DNA from: Begonia masoniana
Taxonomy: Eukaryota; Streptophyta; Magnoliopsida; Cucurbitales; Begoniaceae
Length of the DNA: 64,000 nucleotides
Direction of reading: 5' to 3'
Assembly: GCA_022432975.1 (NCBI GenBank)
Contig: CM039508.1
Location: 15,984,609 to 16,048,608, forward strand
The position numbers were made by a program, and so were the translations under genes. Under the pieces are notes generated by a model. It had not been told where the DNA came from and did not search any database. It saw only the letters and a program-made list of their open reading frames with translations. Of this stretch, positions 1 to 12,059 are shown one piece after another; within the stretch, counting starts at the first letter, position 1; each line of letters opens with the position of its first letter.

Positions 1-3
1 GCA

Positions 4-1492
4 TGTTAACTTAAAATGTGTTTAAGTCTAACAATGTTTTTGATGATTATGATTAATGTGAAAAATATGAATTGATGATTGTAAGAAATGGATGATATTA
101 ATAATTGCAGTTATTTGGGAATGCCATTTTTATAAAGGGTGTTATGTTTTCTAATGTGTTTAATTAAGTGTTGGTAGTCAAGAGTGGCGTATGCAAATTG
201 CCAACAGACGTTTAAGTTGTCTTCCAAAATGAATATCGACCGATGGCAGAATCAGTTGATTATCGACCGAATTCATCCGTGGAAATTACATCAACCAGAC
301 TCTGACATCTATCGCTATCAAAGCAGATTTTGAAAACATCTACCAGATATATCAACTGGACTAAGTGAAGTCGACCAAAGTTTGAACTCTACCGAAATCA
401 ACGTCGACCAAATTCAAGTCGACCAGATTCTGAAGTCTACCGAATTCAATATCGGCCAAAACCAAGTCAACCAGATTCTGAAGTCATCCGGCAGATATGT
501 CTACTGAAAGCAACGTCGACCAGAACCAAGTATGACTCTGCAACAAAGTCAAGTCGACCAGACTCTACTAAAATTGACGACCAAAATCGAGAATGTTTAT
601 CTTCCGAATCAAAAAGACTTCCACCGAAGATAATTTCATCCAATAGGATAACATCTTCCGAATCAAGAAAACTTCCACCGAAGATACTTTCATCCGATAG
701 AATAACATCATCCGAATAAAGAAGTCGTCCAATATGAGAATGCTTCAGAAGATCAACGTCGACCGAACAAAAACTTCGTCCACAATGATAACATCATCCG
801 AATAAAGAAGTCGACCAATATGAGAATGCTTCACAAGATCAACGTCGACCGAACAAAGACTTCGTTAAGCAGATTAACATCTTGCAAATCAAGAAATCTT
901 CCGCCGTGAGTAAAATCTGACAGCAGACTACAATGGCTATTTTTCTACGTACGGATGCTTTCCAACGGTCATATTTTTTATACGGAAACAAGGAGTTGCC
1001 CGAGTGTGAGGCAGAGTACAGACACGAGTATATATAGAAGAATCGAAGCTCTGGAGAAAAACTTTTTTCCAATTGATCAATTTTCTCTCAACTCACACGA
1101 CAATCTTTGTTAACACCTCTCCACATTTAAACTTGAGTTTTTGACTTTTGAGAGAGTGTAGCTTTTGTGCTCTACTATTCAAACTTATAAAAACTTGAAG
1201 GCAATGGATTGACGCCCGTGAAGTTCGATCAAGATATCTCATTGAGGAGAAGAGAATGATCTTCAAGGGGGAAACCTTGAAGCGTGGACGTAGGAAAGGT
1301 TGGCCGAACCACGTTAAAATATCGGTGTCAATCTCTTTCTCTTACTCTATTTTTAAGTGTTTGTTATTTATTGCACACAAAGAGAAAAGATAAGATAAAC
1401 CTAATTTGCACATCTAAAAGCAATTAGATTAATAAATGTCTAATTCACCCCCATCTCTGTCTCTCTCTCTCTTAGGCAATCACTATCCTACA
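4..1492 (+). repeat. 5' LTR of the copia element
   Basis: 1489 bp, against 1191 bp for the 3' LTR. The extra sequence is about 300 bp near positions 56-400, absent from the 3' copy. Positions about 235-900 are made of short imperfect repeats built on GTCGACCA, CTTCCACCGAAGATA and CATCCGATAG, including an ~85-bp unit repeated at about 703 and 789. The LTR ends at CTACA, followed by the primer-binding site. Confidence 0.9.
1029..1036 (+). promoter_or_regulatory. LTR TATA box
   Basis: TATATATA, conserved at 9093-9100 in the 3' LTR, with a conserved GAAGAATC(A/G)AAGCTCTGGAG just downstream. Its position about 460 bp before the LTR end fits a Pol II promoter at the U3/R junction. Inferred from sequence only. 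Confidence 0.6.
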
Positions 1493-1494
1493 AT

Positions 1495-1507
1495 TGGTAT
1501 CAGAGCC
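1495..1507 (+). other. Primer-binding site (initiator tRNA-Met)
   Basis: TGGTATCAGAGCC, complementary to the 3' end of plant initiator tRNA-Met, two bases after the 5' LTR. It is the standard minus-strand primer site of plant copia elements. Confidence 0.93.
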
Positions 1508-1561
1508 TAGGTTGAATATTGTCATATTTGTGAGTTAGAAAAATATTGTAGTACATCTACA

Positions 1562-3134
1562 ATGGCTTTCAAGACAAACACGTCACACATAGAGGGACAA
1601 TCCACTTCTACGTCACCTTTTTTTTTATGGTAATGACTATGTATATTGGAAAGCTAGGATGAGAATTTTTATTCAGGCAATGGACTATGAATTATAGAGT
1701 GTCATTGAAAATGGTCCATTTAAAGCTATAAAAACCAAAAATGGTGTAAGTGTACCAAAGCCAGCAAACGAATTAGATGATTATGATAAACATAATATAA
1801 GTTTAAATTTCAAAGTAATAAACACCTTGTATTGTGCCCTACATAGAGATGAATTCAATAGGGTACAAGGATGTGATAGTGCATATGAGATATGGAGATT
1901 ACTTGAGATAACTCATGAAGGAACTAATCAAGTTAAAGAGAGTAAAATGAATATGTTAGTTCATGAGTACGAATTATTCTCTATGGAAAAGGATGAAACC
2001 ATTAACTCTATGTTTACACGATTTACTAATATTACTAATGGTTTGAAAGTACTTGGTAGAACTTATGCATATGAAGAATTGGTAAGAAAAATTCTTAGAT
2101 GTCTACCGAGAACATGACAACCTAAGGTGACAGCCATTCAAGAAGCAAGGGATCACAAGGTCCTCAAGCTTGAATAACTCATTGGCTCCCTCATGACACA
2201 TGAGATCACCATGAGAGCCAATGAGAAAGAGGATCTCAAAGTCAAGGAGATCACCAAAAGAAAGGACATCACACTCAAAGCCTCCTCTAGCAAACAAAGC
2301 GAATCTGAGCAAGAAGAGGATGATGAGGAGATAGCATTCCTCACAAGGAGGTTTAACAAATTCCTTCAATGAAAAAGAATGCAAGGGAAGAGATTTTCAA
2401 AGGGAGACAAGTCTCAAAAAGAAAAGGAGATCACTTGTTTTGAGTGCGGGAAGCCAAGACACATCAAGGCTGAATGTCCTCAAGCCAAGAAGGGTCCCAA
2501 GAAATTCAAGAAGAGAGTCATGAAAGCTACGTGGGATGATAGTGAAAGTGACACCTCCTCCGAAGACGAGGAAGTGGCCAACTTGGGCTTCATGGCCAAG
2601 GAAAATAAGGTATGTGATTCTTCTAGTGATAGTGATAATGATGATGGTGATCTAGTTGATGCATTCAATGACTTAGTTAAACAATATAGCATGCTTAAGT
2701 CCAAATACAACTTGTTAAAGAAGGAAAATGCAAACTTGATCGAAAAGTATGCTAAGGAGTGTAATTTGCATGAAAATGAAATTAGTGAACTTAAGAGTAG
2801 AAATGAGAAGTTGAATGACCCTGTTCTTAAGTTTACTAATGGGAGCAAGAATTTGAATATGTTGCTAGGAAGTCAAAGAGTGACGTTTGACAAGGCGAGG
2901 TTAGGTTATGGAAAATCTAACAAAAAGAAAGTTTATAAGAATTTCTTTGTTAGATCATCTACTTGTCATGAATGTAATGAAGTAGGATATAAATCCTATG
3001 AATGTCCATTAAAATTAGGAAAGATTAAATCTGGCAGGGGATCACAATGGGTTCACAAGGGAACCAAACCTAACACTAGGACCAAAAAGATTTGGGTACC
3101 TAAGAAGACCACTTGGTTTCTATTTTGTAGGTGA
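1562..3134 (+). pseudogene. gag: copia gag, broken
   Basis: Nucleocapsid/capsid polyprotein. The ATG at 1562 starts MAFKTNTSHIEGQ. A frameshift in the T-run at about 1619-1627 moves the frame, which then continues through the UBN2/retrotrans_gag region (YWKARMRIF, then RVQGCDSAYEIWRLL). In-frame stops lie at about 1696 (a Trp position, TAG), 2115 (Trp position, TGA), 2175 and 2370. A CCHC zinc knuckle CFECGKPRHIKAEC lies at about 2438-2480, followed by an acidic stretch and a coiled-coil-like Lys/Glu/Asn region, then a second CHECNEVGYKSYEC motif. It overlaps the protease frame at 3131 by 4 bp. Confidence 0.85.
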
Positions 3135-3388
3135 ATAGCTCTCCCGTGAAAAATCAATGGTACCTTGATAGTGGATTCTCAAGGCATATGATGAGAGACT
3201 CAACGAAGTTTTCCTATGTCAATAGGAAGAAAGGAAACGTCATTTTTGGTGGGAATCAAAAAGGAAAAATTGTTGGCATTGGTAACATAGGTACTAGCTC
3301 TAACCCTATTATTGAAAATGTGTTATTAGTAGAAAGGTTAAAGCATAATTTACTTAGTATTAGCCAATTGTGTGATAAAGGAATATAA
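3131..3388 (+). pseudogene. pol: copia aspartic protease fragment
   Basis: Retroviral-type aspartic protease of Ty1-copia. The motif WYLDSGFSRHM contains the catalytic D-S-G; the usual Cys after DSG is Phe. The C-terminal LKHNLLSISQLCDKG is typical of copia protease. It lies in a different frame from gag and from the integrase that follows, so at least two frameshifts separate these pieces. Confidence 0.85.
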
Positions 3389-4275
3389 AGTAATTTTTAA
3401 ATCAAATTCTTGCATAATTAAGGATAGCTCATTTAGCAAAGTGCTGTTTAAAGGTTATAGAAAAGAAAATATATACACAATTGATTTAGATAATATTGAA
3501 TGCTTTGATGATAAATGCTTTGTTGTGAATTGGTTGGTTGATAGTTGGACTTGGCATAGAAGATTAGGACACGTAGGTATGGATACCTTAGCTAACATCA
3601 TTAAGAATAATCTAGTTAGAGGAATTCCAAAAATATCATTTGAGAAGGATAAAGTCTGTGAAGCTTGCCAAATGGGCAAGCAATTCAAAAGTTCCTTTGC
3701 ATCAAATAATGCAATTTCTACATCCAAGCCCCTACAACTACTTCACATGGATCTTTTCGGTTCTTCTAATGTCGTCAGTCTAGGCGGAAAATTCTATGCC
3801 TATGTTATAGTAGATGATTTCTCTAGGTTCACATGGGTGTTCTTCTTAAAGTCAAAGGACGAAACATTCGACATCTTCTCTAACTTTAGAAAAACAGTTC
3901 AAAATGAAAAGGATCTCACCATTGTTGCTATTCGTAGTGATCATGGTGGAGAATTTGAGAACGAAAAATTTGAACTCTTGTGTTTCAAATATGAAATTGA
4001 GCACAATTTCTCATCCCCTAGAACCCCTCAACAAAATGGAGTTGTTGAGAGGAAAAATAAGTCTCTTTAAGAGCTTGCTCGGACCATACTCAATGAGAAT
4101 TCTCTTCTAAAATATTTTTGGGTAGAAGCTGTTTCCACAGCTTGCTATGTGCTAAACCGGGTCTCTATAAGACCGATTCTAGAGAAAATTCCCCTATGAG
4201 TTATGGAATGGCAAATCTCCTAGTGTCAAATACTTTAGAGCTTTTGGTTGTAAGTGCTTCATTCTTAATATCAAG
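3372..4275 (+). pseudogene. pol: copia integrase, broken
   Basis: Joins element cDNA to host DNA. A GAG-pre-integrase zinc domain is visible (WHRRLGHVG, then CEACQMGKQ, giving the HHCC set). The catalytic core has the first Asp in LLHMDLFGS, the second in RSDHGGEFE and the Glu in PQQNGVVERKN, spaced as expected for DDE integrases. A stop follows ERKNKSL at 4068-4070. Beyond it, frames are broken, with ACYVLNRVSIRP still readable to about 4200. Confidence 0.85.
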
Positions 4276-4491
4276 GACAACTAGTAATTGAAGAATCCAT
4301 GCATGTCAACTTTGATGAATCACCCCATCCCACAATAAATGTGGAAAGGGATAATGGTTTAGAAATGCACATAGATTATCTTTCTCTCAGTGATAAAGCT
4401 GAAACCATTCAAGGAAAAAATTCCCTAGATCATTCTTCAAAATTTCTAGAAATTTTGAAGAATCAAGGATGAAAATGATACTCTTCCTAGA

Positions 4492-5447
4492 GATTGGAAA
4501 TTTGTCAAAAATCATCATTTAGATGAAGTACTAGGTGATCCTTCCTTAGGAGTCAAAACTAGAGCCTCTCTTAGAATCTTTGTGCTAATGTTGCATTCAT
4601 CTCTCAAATAGAACCTAAGAAATTTGAGGAAGCCGAGTTAGATGAAAATTGGCTAGTCGCCATGCAAGAAGAGTTAAATCAATTCAAAAGAAACAATGTA
4701 TGGGAACTTGTTCCAAGGCCTAAAGATCATCCAATTATAGGAACCAAATGAGTTTTTAAGAATAAGTTGGATGAAAATGGGATAGTTGTCAGAAACAAGG
4801 ATAGATTGGTTGCCAAGGGGTACAGCCAAGAAGAAGGGATAGATTTCGAGGAAACCTTTGCTCCAGTAGCTCGCTTAGAGTCAATTAGGATACTCTTAGC
4901 CTATGCTAGCTACAAGAATTTCACACTCTTCCAAATGGACGTGAAGAGTGCATTTCTAAATGGATATATAATGGAAAAAGTTTATTTAGAGCAACCCGTT
5001 GGTTTCGAAGCTTATGACAAGCTTGATCATGTGTTCAAACTCAAGAAAGCTCTATATGGACTTAAGCAAGCTCCTAGGAGCTTGGTATGATAGGTTGAAG
5101 AATTTCCTTGAGGACAGGAAGTTCAAAAAGGGTAAAAACGATTCAACTTTATTTACCATGCAAAAGGACAAAGGCGTACTCATTGTGCAGATCTATGTTG
5201 ATAATATTATATTCGGTTCAACTAATGTCACACTGTGTGATGAATTCTCCTCCCTAATACAAAGTGAATTTGAGATGAGTATGATGGGAGAGCTAAAATT
5301 ATTCCTAGGTTTTCAGATCAGTCAAAATCTAAATGATATTTTCTTCTGTCAAGAAAAATACATTAAAGAGCTCTTAAAGAGATTTGGATTGAATTCCTCT
5401 AAACCAGCTAGAACCCCAATAAGTACCACTACTAATTGGACAAAGAT
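4492..5447 (+). pseudogene. pol: copia reverse transcriptase, first tandem copy
   Basis: RVT_2 family reverse transcriptase. Recognisable blocks are [46 protein letters not shown] and the active site IYVDNIIFGS. The canonical YVDD is YVDN here, so the second catalytic Asp is lost. A one-base shift lies near 5085, inside the APR-x-WYDRL segment. The whole stretch is repeated immediately downstream, with the repeat joining at TTGGACAAAGATTGG. Confidence 0.85.
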
Positions 5448-6290
5448 TGGAAATTTGTCAAAAATCATCATTTAGATGAAGTACTAGGTGATCCTTCCTT
5501 AGGAGTCAAAACTAGAGCCTCTCTTAGGAATCTTTGTGCTAATGTTGCATTCATCTCTCAAATAGAACCTAAGAAATTTGAGGAAGCCGAGTTAGATGAA
5601 AATTGGCTAGTCGCCATGCAAGAAGAGTTAAATCAATTCAAAAGAAACAATGTATGGGAACTTGTTCCAAGGCCTAAAGGTCATCCAATTATAGGAACCA
5701 ATGAGTTTTTAAGAATAAGTTGGATGAAAATGGGATAGTTGTCAGAAACAAGATAGATTGGTTGCCAAGGGGTAACACTCTTCCAAAGACGTGAAGAGTG
5801 CATTTCTAAATGGATATATAATGGAAAAAGTTTTTTAGAGCAACCGTGGTTAGAAGCTTATGACAAGCTGATCATGTGTTCAAACTCAAGAAAGCTCTAT
5901 ATGGATTAAGCAAGCTCCTAGGAGCTTGTGGTATGATAGGTGAAGAATTTCCTTGAGGACAGGAAGGTCAAAAAGGGTAAAAACGATTCAACTTTATTAC
6001 CATGCCAAAAGGACAAAGGCGTACTCAGTGTGCAGACTATGTTGATAATAGTATATCGGTTAAACTACGTCTCACTTTTGTGATGAATTCTCCTCCCTAA
6101 TTACAAAGTGAATTGAGATGAGTATAATGGGAGAGCTAAAATTATTCCTAGGTTTTCAGATTAGTCAAAATCTAAATGATATTTTCTTCTGTCAAGAAAA
6201 ATACATTAAAGAGCTCTTAAAGAGATTTGGATTGAATTCCTCTAAACCAGCTAGAACCCCAATAAGTACCACTACTAAATTGGACAAAGA
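5448..6290 (+). pseudogene. pol: copia reverse transcriptase, second tandem copy
   Basis: Repeats the preceding ~956 bp but is shorter, because about 110 bp are missing after CCAAGGGGTA (about 5775). Between about 5740 and 6120 there are many single-base losses relative to copy one, often in doublets. After 6120 the two copies are nearly identical again (MGELKLFLGFQISQNL, then RFGLNSSKPARTP). Either a decayed tandem duplication or a locally poor consensus. Confidence 0.8.
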
Positions 6291-6906
6291 TGAAAACGGG
6301 TTAAGTGTAAATATTAAGAAATATCGAGGTATGAATTGGTTCACTTCTATACTTAACTGCTAGTAGGCCTGATATTATGTTTAATGTATGCTTATGTGCT
6401 AGGTTCTAAGCTTCTCCCAAGGAGTCACACTTGAATGTAGTCAAAAGGATTTTCAAATACATGAGTGGGACATATGATCTAGGTTTGTAGCATTCGAAAG
6501 GAACCTCATTTGATTTAATAGGTTATTCAGACTCAGACTATGCAGGAAGTCTAGTTGATAGAAAAAGTACTAGTGGGACATGCCAGTTCCTAGGAGAATC
6601 ACTCGTATCTTGGTACTCTAAGAAGCAGAATTCTATAGCACTTTCAACTGTCGAAAGTGAATATATTGCCGCCGGTAGTTGCTGTGCTCAAATGCTTTGG
6701 ATGAAGCAAACTCTAAGGATTATAATTTCTCCTATGATAGAATTCCGATCAGATGTGATAATATAAGTACTATCGAGGTCAGATATCATTTCATTAGAGA
6801 TCATGTTCAAAAAGGTGATATCACCTTAGAATTTGTCAACTCTTCCAACCAATTAGCAGACATCTTTACAAAACCCTTAGATGAAAATTCATTCAATGAT
6901 ATTTGA
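6291..6906 (+). pseudogene. pol: copia RNase H, broken
   Basis: The C-terminal RNase H domain of copia pol degrades RNA in the RNA-DNA hybrid. Readable segments are GYSDSDYAGSLVDRKSTSG, SLVSWYSKKQNSIALSTVES and EYIAAGSCCAQ, then in another frame QKGDITLEFVNSSNQLADIFTKPL. Frameshifts lie near 6400 and 6700. The stop of the last frame is at 6904-6906. Confidence 0.82.
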
Positions 6907-7078
6907 GTTTGTTTAGGACATTATTAGGAGTGAAAAACCTTAAACGGTCGATGTCATGTGTTCATAAAGACTTATATCTCTCTAGAAGGAACGGTTGAGA
7001 AATTGAGGTATTCTGATGTATACCGACCACTTCAACATATGAAACGGACGATGTAGGAGACGTCGAGGTACCAATCAG

Positions 7079-8045
7079 ATGAAGTCTGTTATTAAATCCT
7101 ATAAATTAGCATTCGGGTTACAGAAACCCTACCTTTATTCCAGAACGCGAAAATCTTTCAAAAGCCTTTCATCTTCTGTTGTATCTCTGTCGATTCTTCT
7201 GCATCCCTCAAGTCCAATTCCTTCTCCTTCGCCATCGCAGACTCCTCAATTGTCAGCTCCTGTTCCTCCTCAATCTCAAGGTCATCACTCTCCTTCTGTG
7301 AGGACATTTATTTATGAGGAACAATATCATGAGCTTCGGGCGTGTATCGAAAGTCTAGGGACAGCCCTCGAATCCTTTCAGTTCCCTTTATATCCCTCGC
7401 CAAGATAATCTTGAAGCCTTTCTTCTGTCACGACAAGAACATTTTGAAGCCACCTGCCTCTCCCAGCTCTGACAGCTTGAAGCCACCACCCTCTCTTGTT
7501 ATGAACATTTCACATTTGCAATTCAAGGACTTCACAATCGTATTGATCAAGCGGAAACAGATCAAACTAAAGCTATTGATGATGTCATCTCTTCCGTTAG
7601 ATTCAATACTAGTCATTTAGCAGATCAATTGTGATGAGAGTCTGATCGCATTATCACTCACTTTAGCTATCTTAACTTATCTTCGGCTAGGAGTGATAGT
7701 GAGCCCTCTCCTCTGGATGAGGGCCTGGATGAAGGTGGAGAGAATTCTGAGGAAGTTCATCCCGCCAGTCCAGCTGTTGGGAATGATGTTTGTGAGGATG
7801 AGCTAGTAAGTACTCCAGCTAATGTTGCTAATGATGTTGTTGGTCCTAGTGATCTAGTCATGGCTGAGCCGGTTGATGAGGGAGAGCCCTTTGATTGTAC
7901 ACTAATAGCTGAAGAAAGAGATGCAGGGGATGTAAATGCTGGAGAAGGAACTCAACCTATTTCTCCTATTGCTATTGTTCCCGATGATGATGAAGATGAG
8001 CCTCTATTCAGATGTGCGAGAGATTTCTGTGCTCGCATATTCTAG
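7079..8045 (+). pseudogene. Extra ORF region between RNase H and 3' LTR
   Basis: Broken reading frames: Ser/Pro-rich (SPIPSPSPSQTPQLSAPVPPQ) at 7079-7408, then acidic (MAEPVDEGEPFDCT, then VPDDDEDEPL) at 7860-8045. I do not recognise the product. SIRE-type copia elements carry an additional ORF here, sometimes called env-like; no transmembrane or signal segment is visible. About 360 bp of non-coding sequence follow before the 3' LTR. Confidence 0.5.
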
Positions 8046-8390
8046 GGATGTCTATGCTGTTTCTTCTGTTGTATCTTTCCATTCTCTGTTCTCTGTCTTC
8101 GTTAGCTAGTTTAGGAACTTAGGACTCTCTTAGGATACTCATTTATTGATCATTCTTTATCATTATTTATCTTTGCATTTTTCTCCATATTTATCACACT
8201 TGTATTGTGTTGAATGACATTCTCGTCTTTACACTGCTTGCTAGTATTTTTTTTGATAATGTCAAAGGGGGAGAAAAGTAGTTGATATTAATGCATAGAG
8301 TATGAGAGAGTTTATACATTGTCAGAATAGCATGAGGGAGTGTATGGTTATCCATTTTATGTGGTTATTCATTTTATGTTTGTCATCATC

Positions 8391-8404
8391 AAAAAGGGGA
8401 AAAT
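8391..8404 (+). other. Polypurine tract of the copia element
   Basis: AAAAAGGGGAAAAT, directly abutting TGTTAAC of the 3' LTR. It is the plus-strand priming site in copia replication. A second purine block, CAAAGGGGGAGAAAAG, lies near 8263. Confidence 0.8.
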
Positions 8405-9595
8405 TGTTAACTTAAAATGTGTTTATAGTCTAACTATGTTTTTGATGATTATGATTAACGTCGACAAAATCCATGTCGACCAGATTCTGAAGTCTACTGA
8501 ATTCAATATCGACCAAAACCAAGTTGACAAGATTTTGAAGTCATCTGGCAGATATGTCTACCGAATGAAACGTCGACCAGAACCAAGTATGACTCTGCAA
8601 CAAAGTCAAGTCGACCAGACTCTGACGTCTACCGAAATCGACGACCAAAACCGAGAATGCTTATCTTCAGAATCAAGAAGACTTCCACCGAAGATAATTT
8701 CATCCGATAGGATAACATTTTCTGAATCAAGAAGACTTCCACCGAAGATACTTTCATCCGATAGGATAACATCATCTGAATAAAGAAGTCGTCCAATATG
8801 AGAATGCTTCAGAAGATCAACGTCGAACGAACAAAGACTTCGTCCACAATGATAACATCATCCGAATAAAGAAGTCGTCCAATATGAGAATGCTTCACAA
8901 GATCAACTTCGATCGAACAAAGACTTCGTCAAGCAGATAATCATCTTCCAAAATCAAGAAGTCTTCTGCCGTGAGTAAAATCGACAGCAGACCACAACAG
9001 CTATATTGCTACGTACGGATGCTTTCCAACGGTCATATTTTTGATACGAAAACAAGGAGTTGTCCGAGTGTGAGGTAGAGTACAGACGCGAGTATATATA
9101 GAAGAATCAAAGCTCTGGAGAAAAACTTTTTGCCAATTGATCAATTTTCTCTCAACTCACATGAGCTCACACGACAATCTTTGTTAACATCTCCACATCT
9201 AAACTTGAGTTTTTGACTTTTGAGAGAGTGTAGCTTTTGTGCTCTACTATTCAAACTTGTAAAAATCTGAAGGTAATGGATTGACGCCCGTGAAGTTCAA
9301 TCCAAAGTTGTAAGGCTGTAGATCAACACCCATGAAGTTCGAACAAGATATCTCGTTGAGGAGAAGAGAAGGATCTTCAAGGGGAAAACCTTGAAGCGTT
9401 GACGTAGGCAAGGTTGGTTGAATCACGTTAAAATATCGGTGTCAATTTCTTTCTCTTACTCTATTTTTAAATGTTTGTTATTTATTGCACACAAAGAGAA
9501 AAAATAAGATAAACCTAATTTGCATATCTAAAAGCAATTAGATTAAGAAATTTCTAATTCACCCCATCCTTCTCTCAGACAATCATGATCCTACA
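8405..9595 (+). repeat. 3' LTR of the copia element
   Basis: 1191 bp and homologous to 4-1492. It keeps the TATA box (9093-9100) and the ~85-bp internal repeats, but lacks about 300 bp present near the start of the 5' LTR. It has a small insertion at about 9300-9340 around AAAGTTGTAAGGCTGTAG. Confidence 0.9.
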
Positions 9596-9763
9596 ACACA
9601 TTGAGCAAAATATCAGCGACGATAAAATCTACGACGTCAACCATGTCAGTGCCTCTGAAGAATGAAGTTCAATAGTTCGATTTGGAAATAGTTTTAGAAC
9701 TATCGGTCATTCTTTCGGAGTTATCCATTCGAGCAACTATTTTAGAACGGATTAAAGAGGCTC
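9596..9763 (+). pseudogene. pol: Gypsy B pol fragment (RNase H-integrase linker)
   Basis: Reads LSKISATIKSTTSTMSVPL, then in the same region LEIVLELSVILSELSIRAT and ILERIKEA. This is collinear with element C pol ([19 protein letters not shown], then [16 protein letters not shown]). It continues across the solo LTR at 15936 (AQQKDSKEK). The rest of gag-pol of element B lies left of the window, beyond the copia insertion. Confidence 0.85.
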
Positions 9764-12059
9764 TGTGACGACCCTGACCCCGTGCCAGGGCCGCCACGAC
9801 CTAATCCGTGAAGTGCATACATATTACCCTCGCCCGTTCTCATAAAATTTTTCATTTCTATTTATCATTTTCGTTTATCATTTCTTTTCATTCGTTTATT
9901 CGTTAGAGAACGGACTCGGGCATACAATCCATATCTATTGATGTTTGGGGTCGAACTTAAAATGTACCCGAAATGTCTTGTCTAAGGTCGAGAATCATCA
10001 AAAGAGGCTTAAGACGTCAAAACAAGTCAATTGGCATGCATGGGGCGTGGCCAGCAATCGACGCGTGCACCCACTGTGCACCCTGCATGCAACGCCGCAC
10101 TCGCACCGCGCAGTCACGATGCGCTCCCCGCGCGTTCGTGCCACTAGCGCACCACTCGCGCATCGCGCTACCATCTCGCGCTCACCTCGCGCCAACCGCG
10201 CGCCTACCTGCCAGCGTCCAGCGCCTGCGCCCAGTGCACAGCTCCAGCGCCCACCGCGCACCGCCAGCGCCCAGCGCGCTACGAGGGCCGATCGATCGGC
10301 GAACTCTTTGGTTTTTCACCAGATCGCACGCACTGTTTGCCGATCGATTGGCTAGTTCTCGAGTTGCCCAGCATTTTCCAGAATATTGGCCGATCGATCG
10401 GCCATCAGTAGCCGATCGATCGGCTGGAGCAGGGCAACACGCACTAGCGCGCCCTGCTCGCCCCGCCTGCGCGCCCAGCGCACCACCTCATGCCATTTTT
10501 CTTCCTTTGCTATTTTTCCTCCATTTTTCACCTAATATACACTTCAAATATCATCCTCTAATTATCCATCTTCATTTCAACCAAGAATACACATCCATAA
10601 ACCAAATCTTTAAACTAAAACCATCAAAACCGACTCAAAACATCAATCTATTTCCAACCATCAAAACCCATTCCAAATCAACAAAACCTAATCCATTTAA
10701 ATCATCAAAACCATTCTATTTCATCAATATCCATACGTACATAGCGGAAGCTAACAAATCATCAAAATGGGCATTCTATACACTTGTTCACAAACTATCC
10801 AAAATAAACATCCATCTATAAAATTATCCAGATACCAAGCACCCTAGAATGATTCATCTATACATTGTCCTAACTAATCACCCATCAGCCCATTTAAACC
10901 CAAAACCACCAAAATACTCAACCTATTGCTCCCACGGGTCAAGTTCACACCGACTGCCCCAGCATGCTCCTACGGGCATCCTCCTTCAAACTACATGCTC
11001 GTCTAGTGGAGGGACATCGTCCTCACCTAATCTAGATCACCTACACCATAGAAACAGTCCGTGAGCTAAAGGCTCAGTAAATCTACGTGAATGCAAGTGA
11101 ATGCTATGCATATGCAGTTCATAAAAATCATGCCTCCTTTTCATTCATTCCATTTCATATAAGATGTCACCGGGGGTGCACTCTCAGTAGATAAAAGCGG
11201 CTCATCGATGATTGGATAGCCCATTTCATCTACCCGGGGGGAAAACATGCTTCACCCGTAGGATAGCTATATCTGAATCACCTTCCCGACGTGACCATAA
11301 TTACATACATTTATACCTTTTCATTATCCTTTCCTTTTCATGAAAACATAAGTGGAAATTCGTATTACATGCTTTTCAGAATACGTGATGCATGAACATG
11401 TACGATGCTATAAAAAAAATTAAAGCATATAACAAACAATGAACGTTAAACATTCAACCACTTAAACTAAACCTAACTACCCAACTTATTTACCCAAAAC
11501 ATCCTACATCTCTAATTCTCAATCAACATACATTCTTATGGTGTAGGCCAAATCGGCCAAACGAGTCACGAAGACTTATCTCGCGTCCTTTGCACACCGA
11601 GCTCCTCGTTTTGAGCTTTGTCACCTAGAACATTTTACAACGTCCTTTGTTAAAACCGGGCCTAAACAATAAAATTTTGAAAACTAACGAAACTTCTAAC
11701 TAAAGGAAATTTCCTAAGATTCTAATTAACTTCTCTTGGGCATTTCGTCAAGCAATTCGCGCTCGACATTCATAAACCTCCATTAATGGAGTTTTCCAAA
11801 ATTTCCAATACCCGATTTTTAACTAAAACACCAAATACATCAATTATTTCGGTTAACTACGTCCAATAATTATAAATACGATGATACCTAACCGTTTATA
11901 ACATAACCCTACTAATTTTGTAACGACCCTTTTTCTCAGCAAGATATTGTCCGCTCTGGGGATTGGGCCGTAGCCTAATATCCTCACCGCACTGCTTTGT
12001 TTGGAGAAGACTTCTCATTCGGTCACCCAACCTAGTACTACTCTCGTCGAAGCACTTTT

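Larger units (their letters stand above)
4..9595 (+). mobile_element. Ty1-copia retrotransposon, SIRE-like, decayed
   Basis: Complete but non-functional LTR element. Both LTRs begin TGTTAACTTAAAATGTG and end CTACA. A primer-binding site follows the 5' LTR, a purine-rich tract precedes the 3' LTR, and the internal order gag, protease, integrase, RT, RNase H is the Ty1-copia order. An extra poorly coding ORF region lies between RNase H and the 3' LTR, which, with the gag type (DDEEIAFLTRRFNKFL before the zinc knuckle), suggests the SIRE/Maximus lineage. Stops and frameshifts break every domain. It sits in the pol gene of gypsy element B: the flank after 9595 reads in frame as LSKISATIKSTTSTMSVPL, which matches element C pol. 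Only GCA of the left target duplication is in the window; the right flank is ACACA, compatible with one mutated base. Confidence 0.92.

Noticed and set aside
1495..1507. tRNA gene fragment
   Set aside because: Only the 3'-end complement of tRNA-Met is present, directly after an LTR; it is a primer-binding site.
9973..10821. 282-codon Ala/Pro/Arg-rich ORF
   Set aside because: It lies in the GC-rich block of a solo LTR, overlaps other open frames on both strands, and has no conserved domain.
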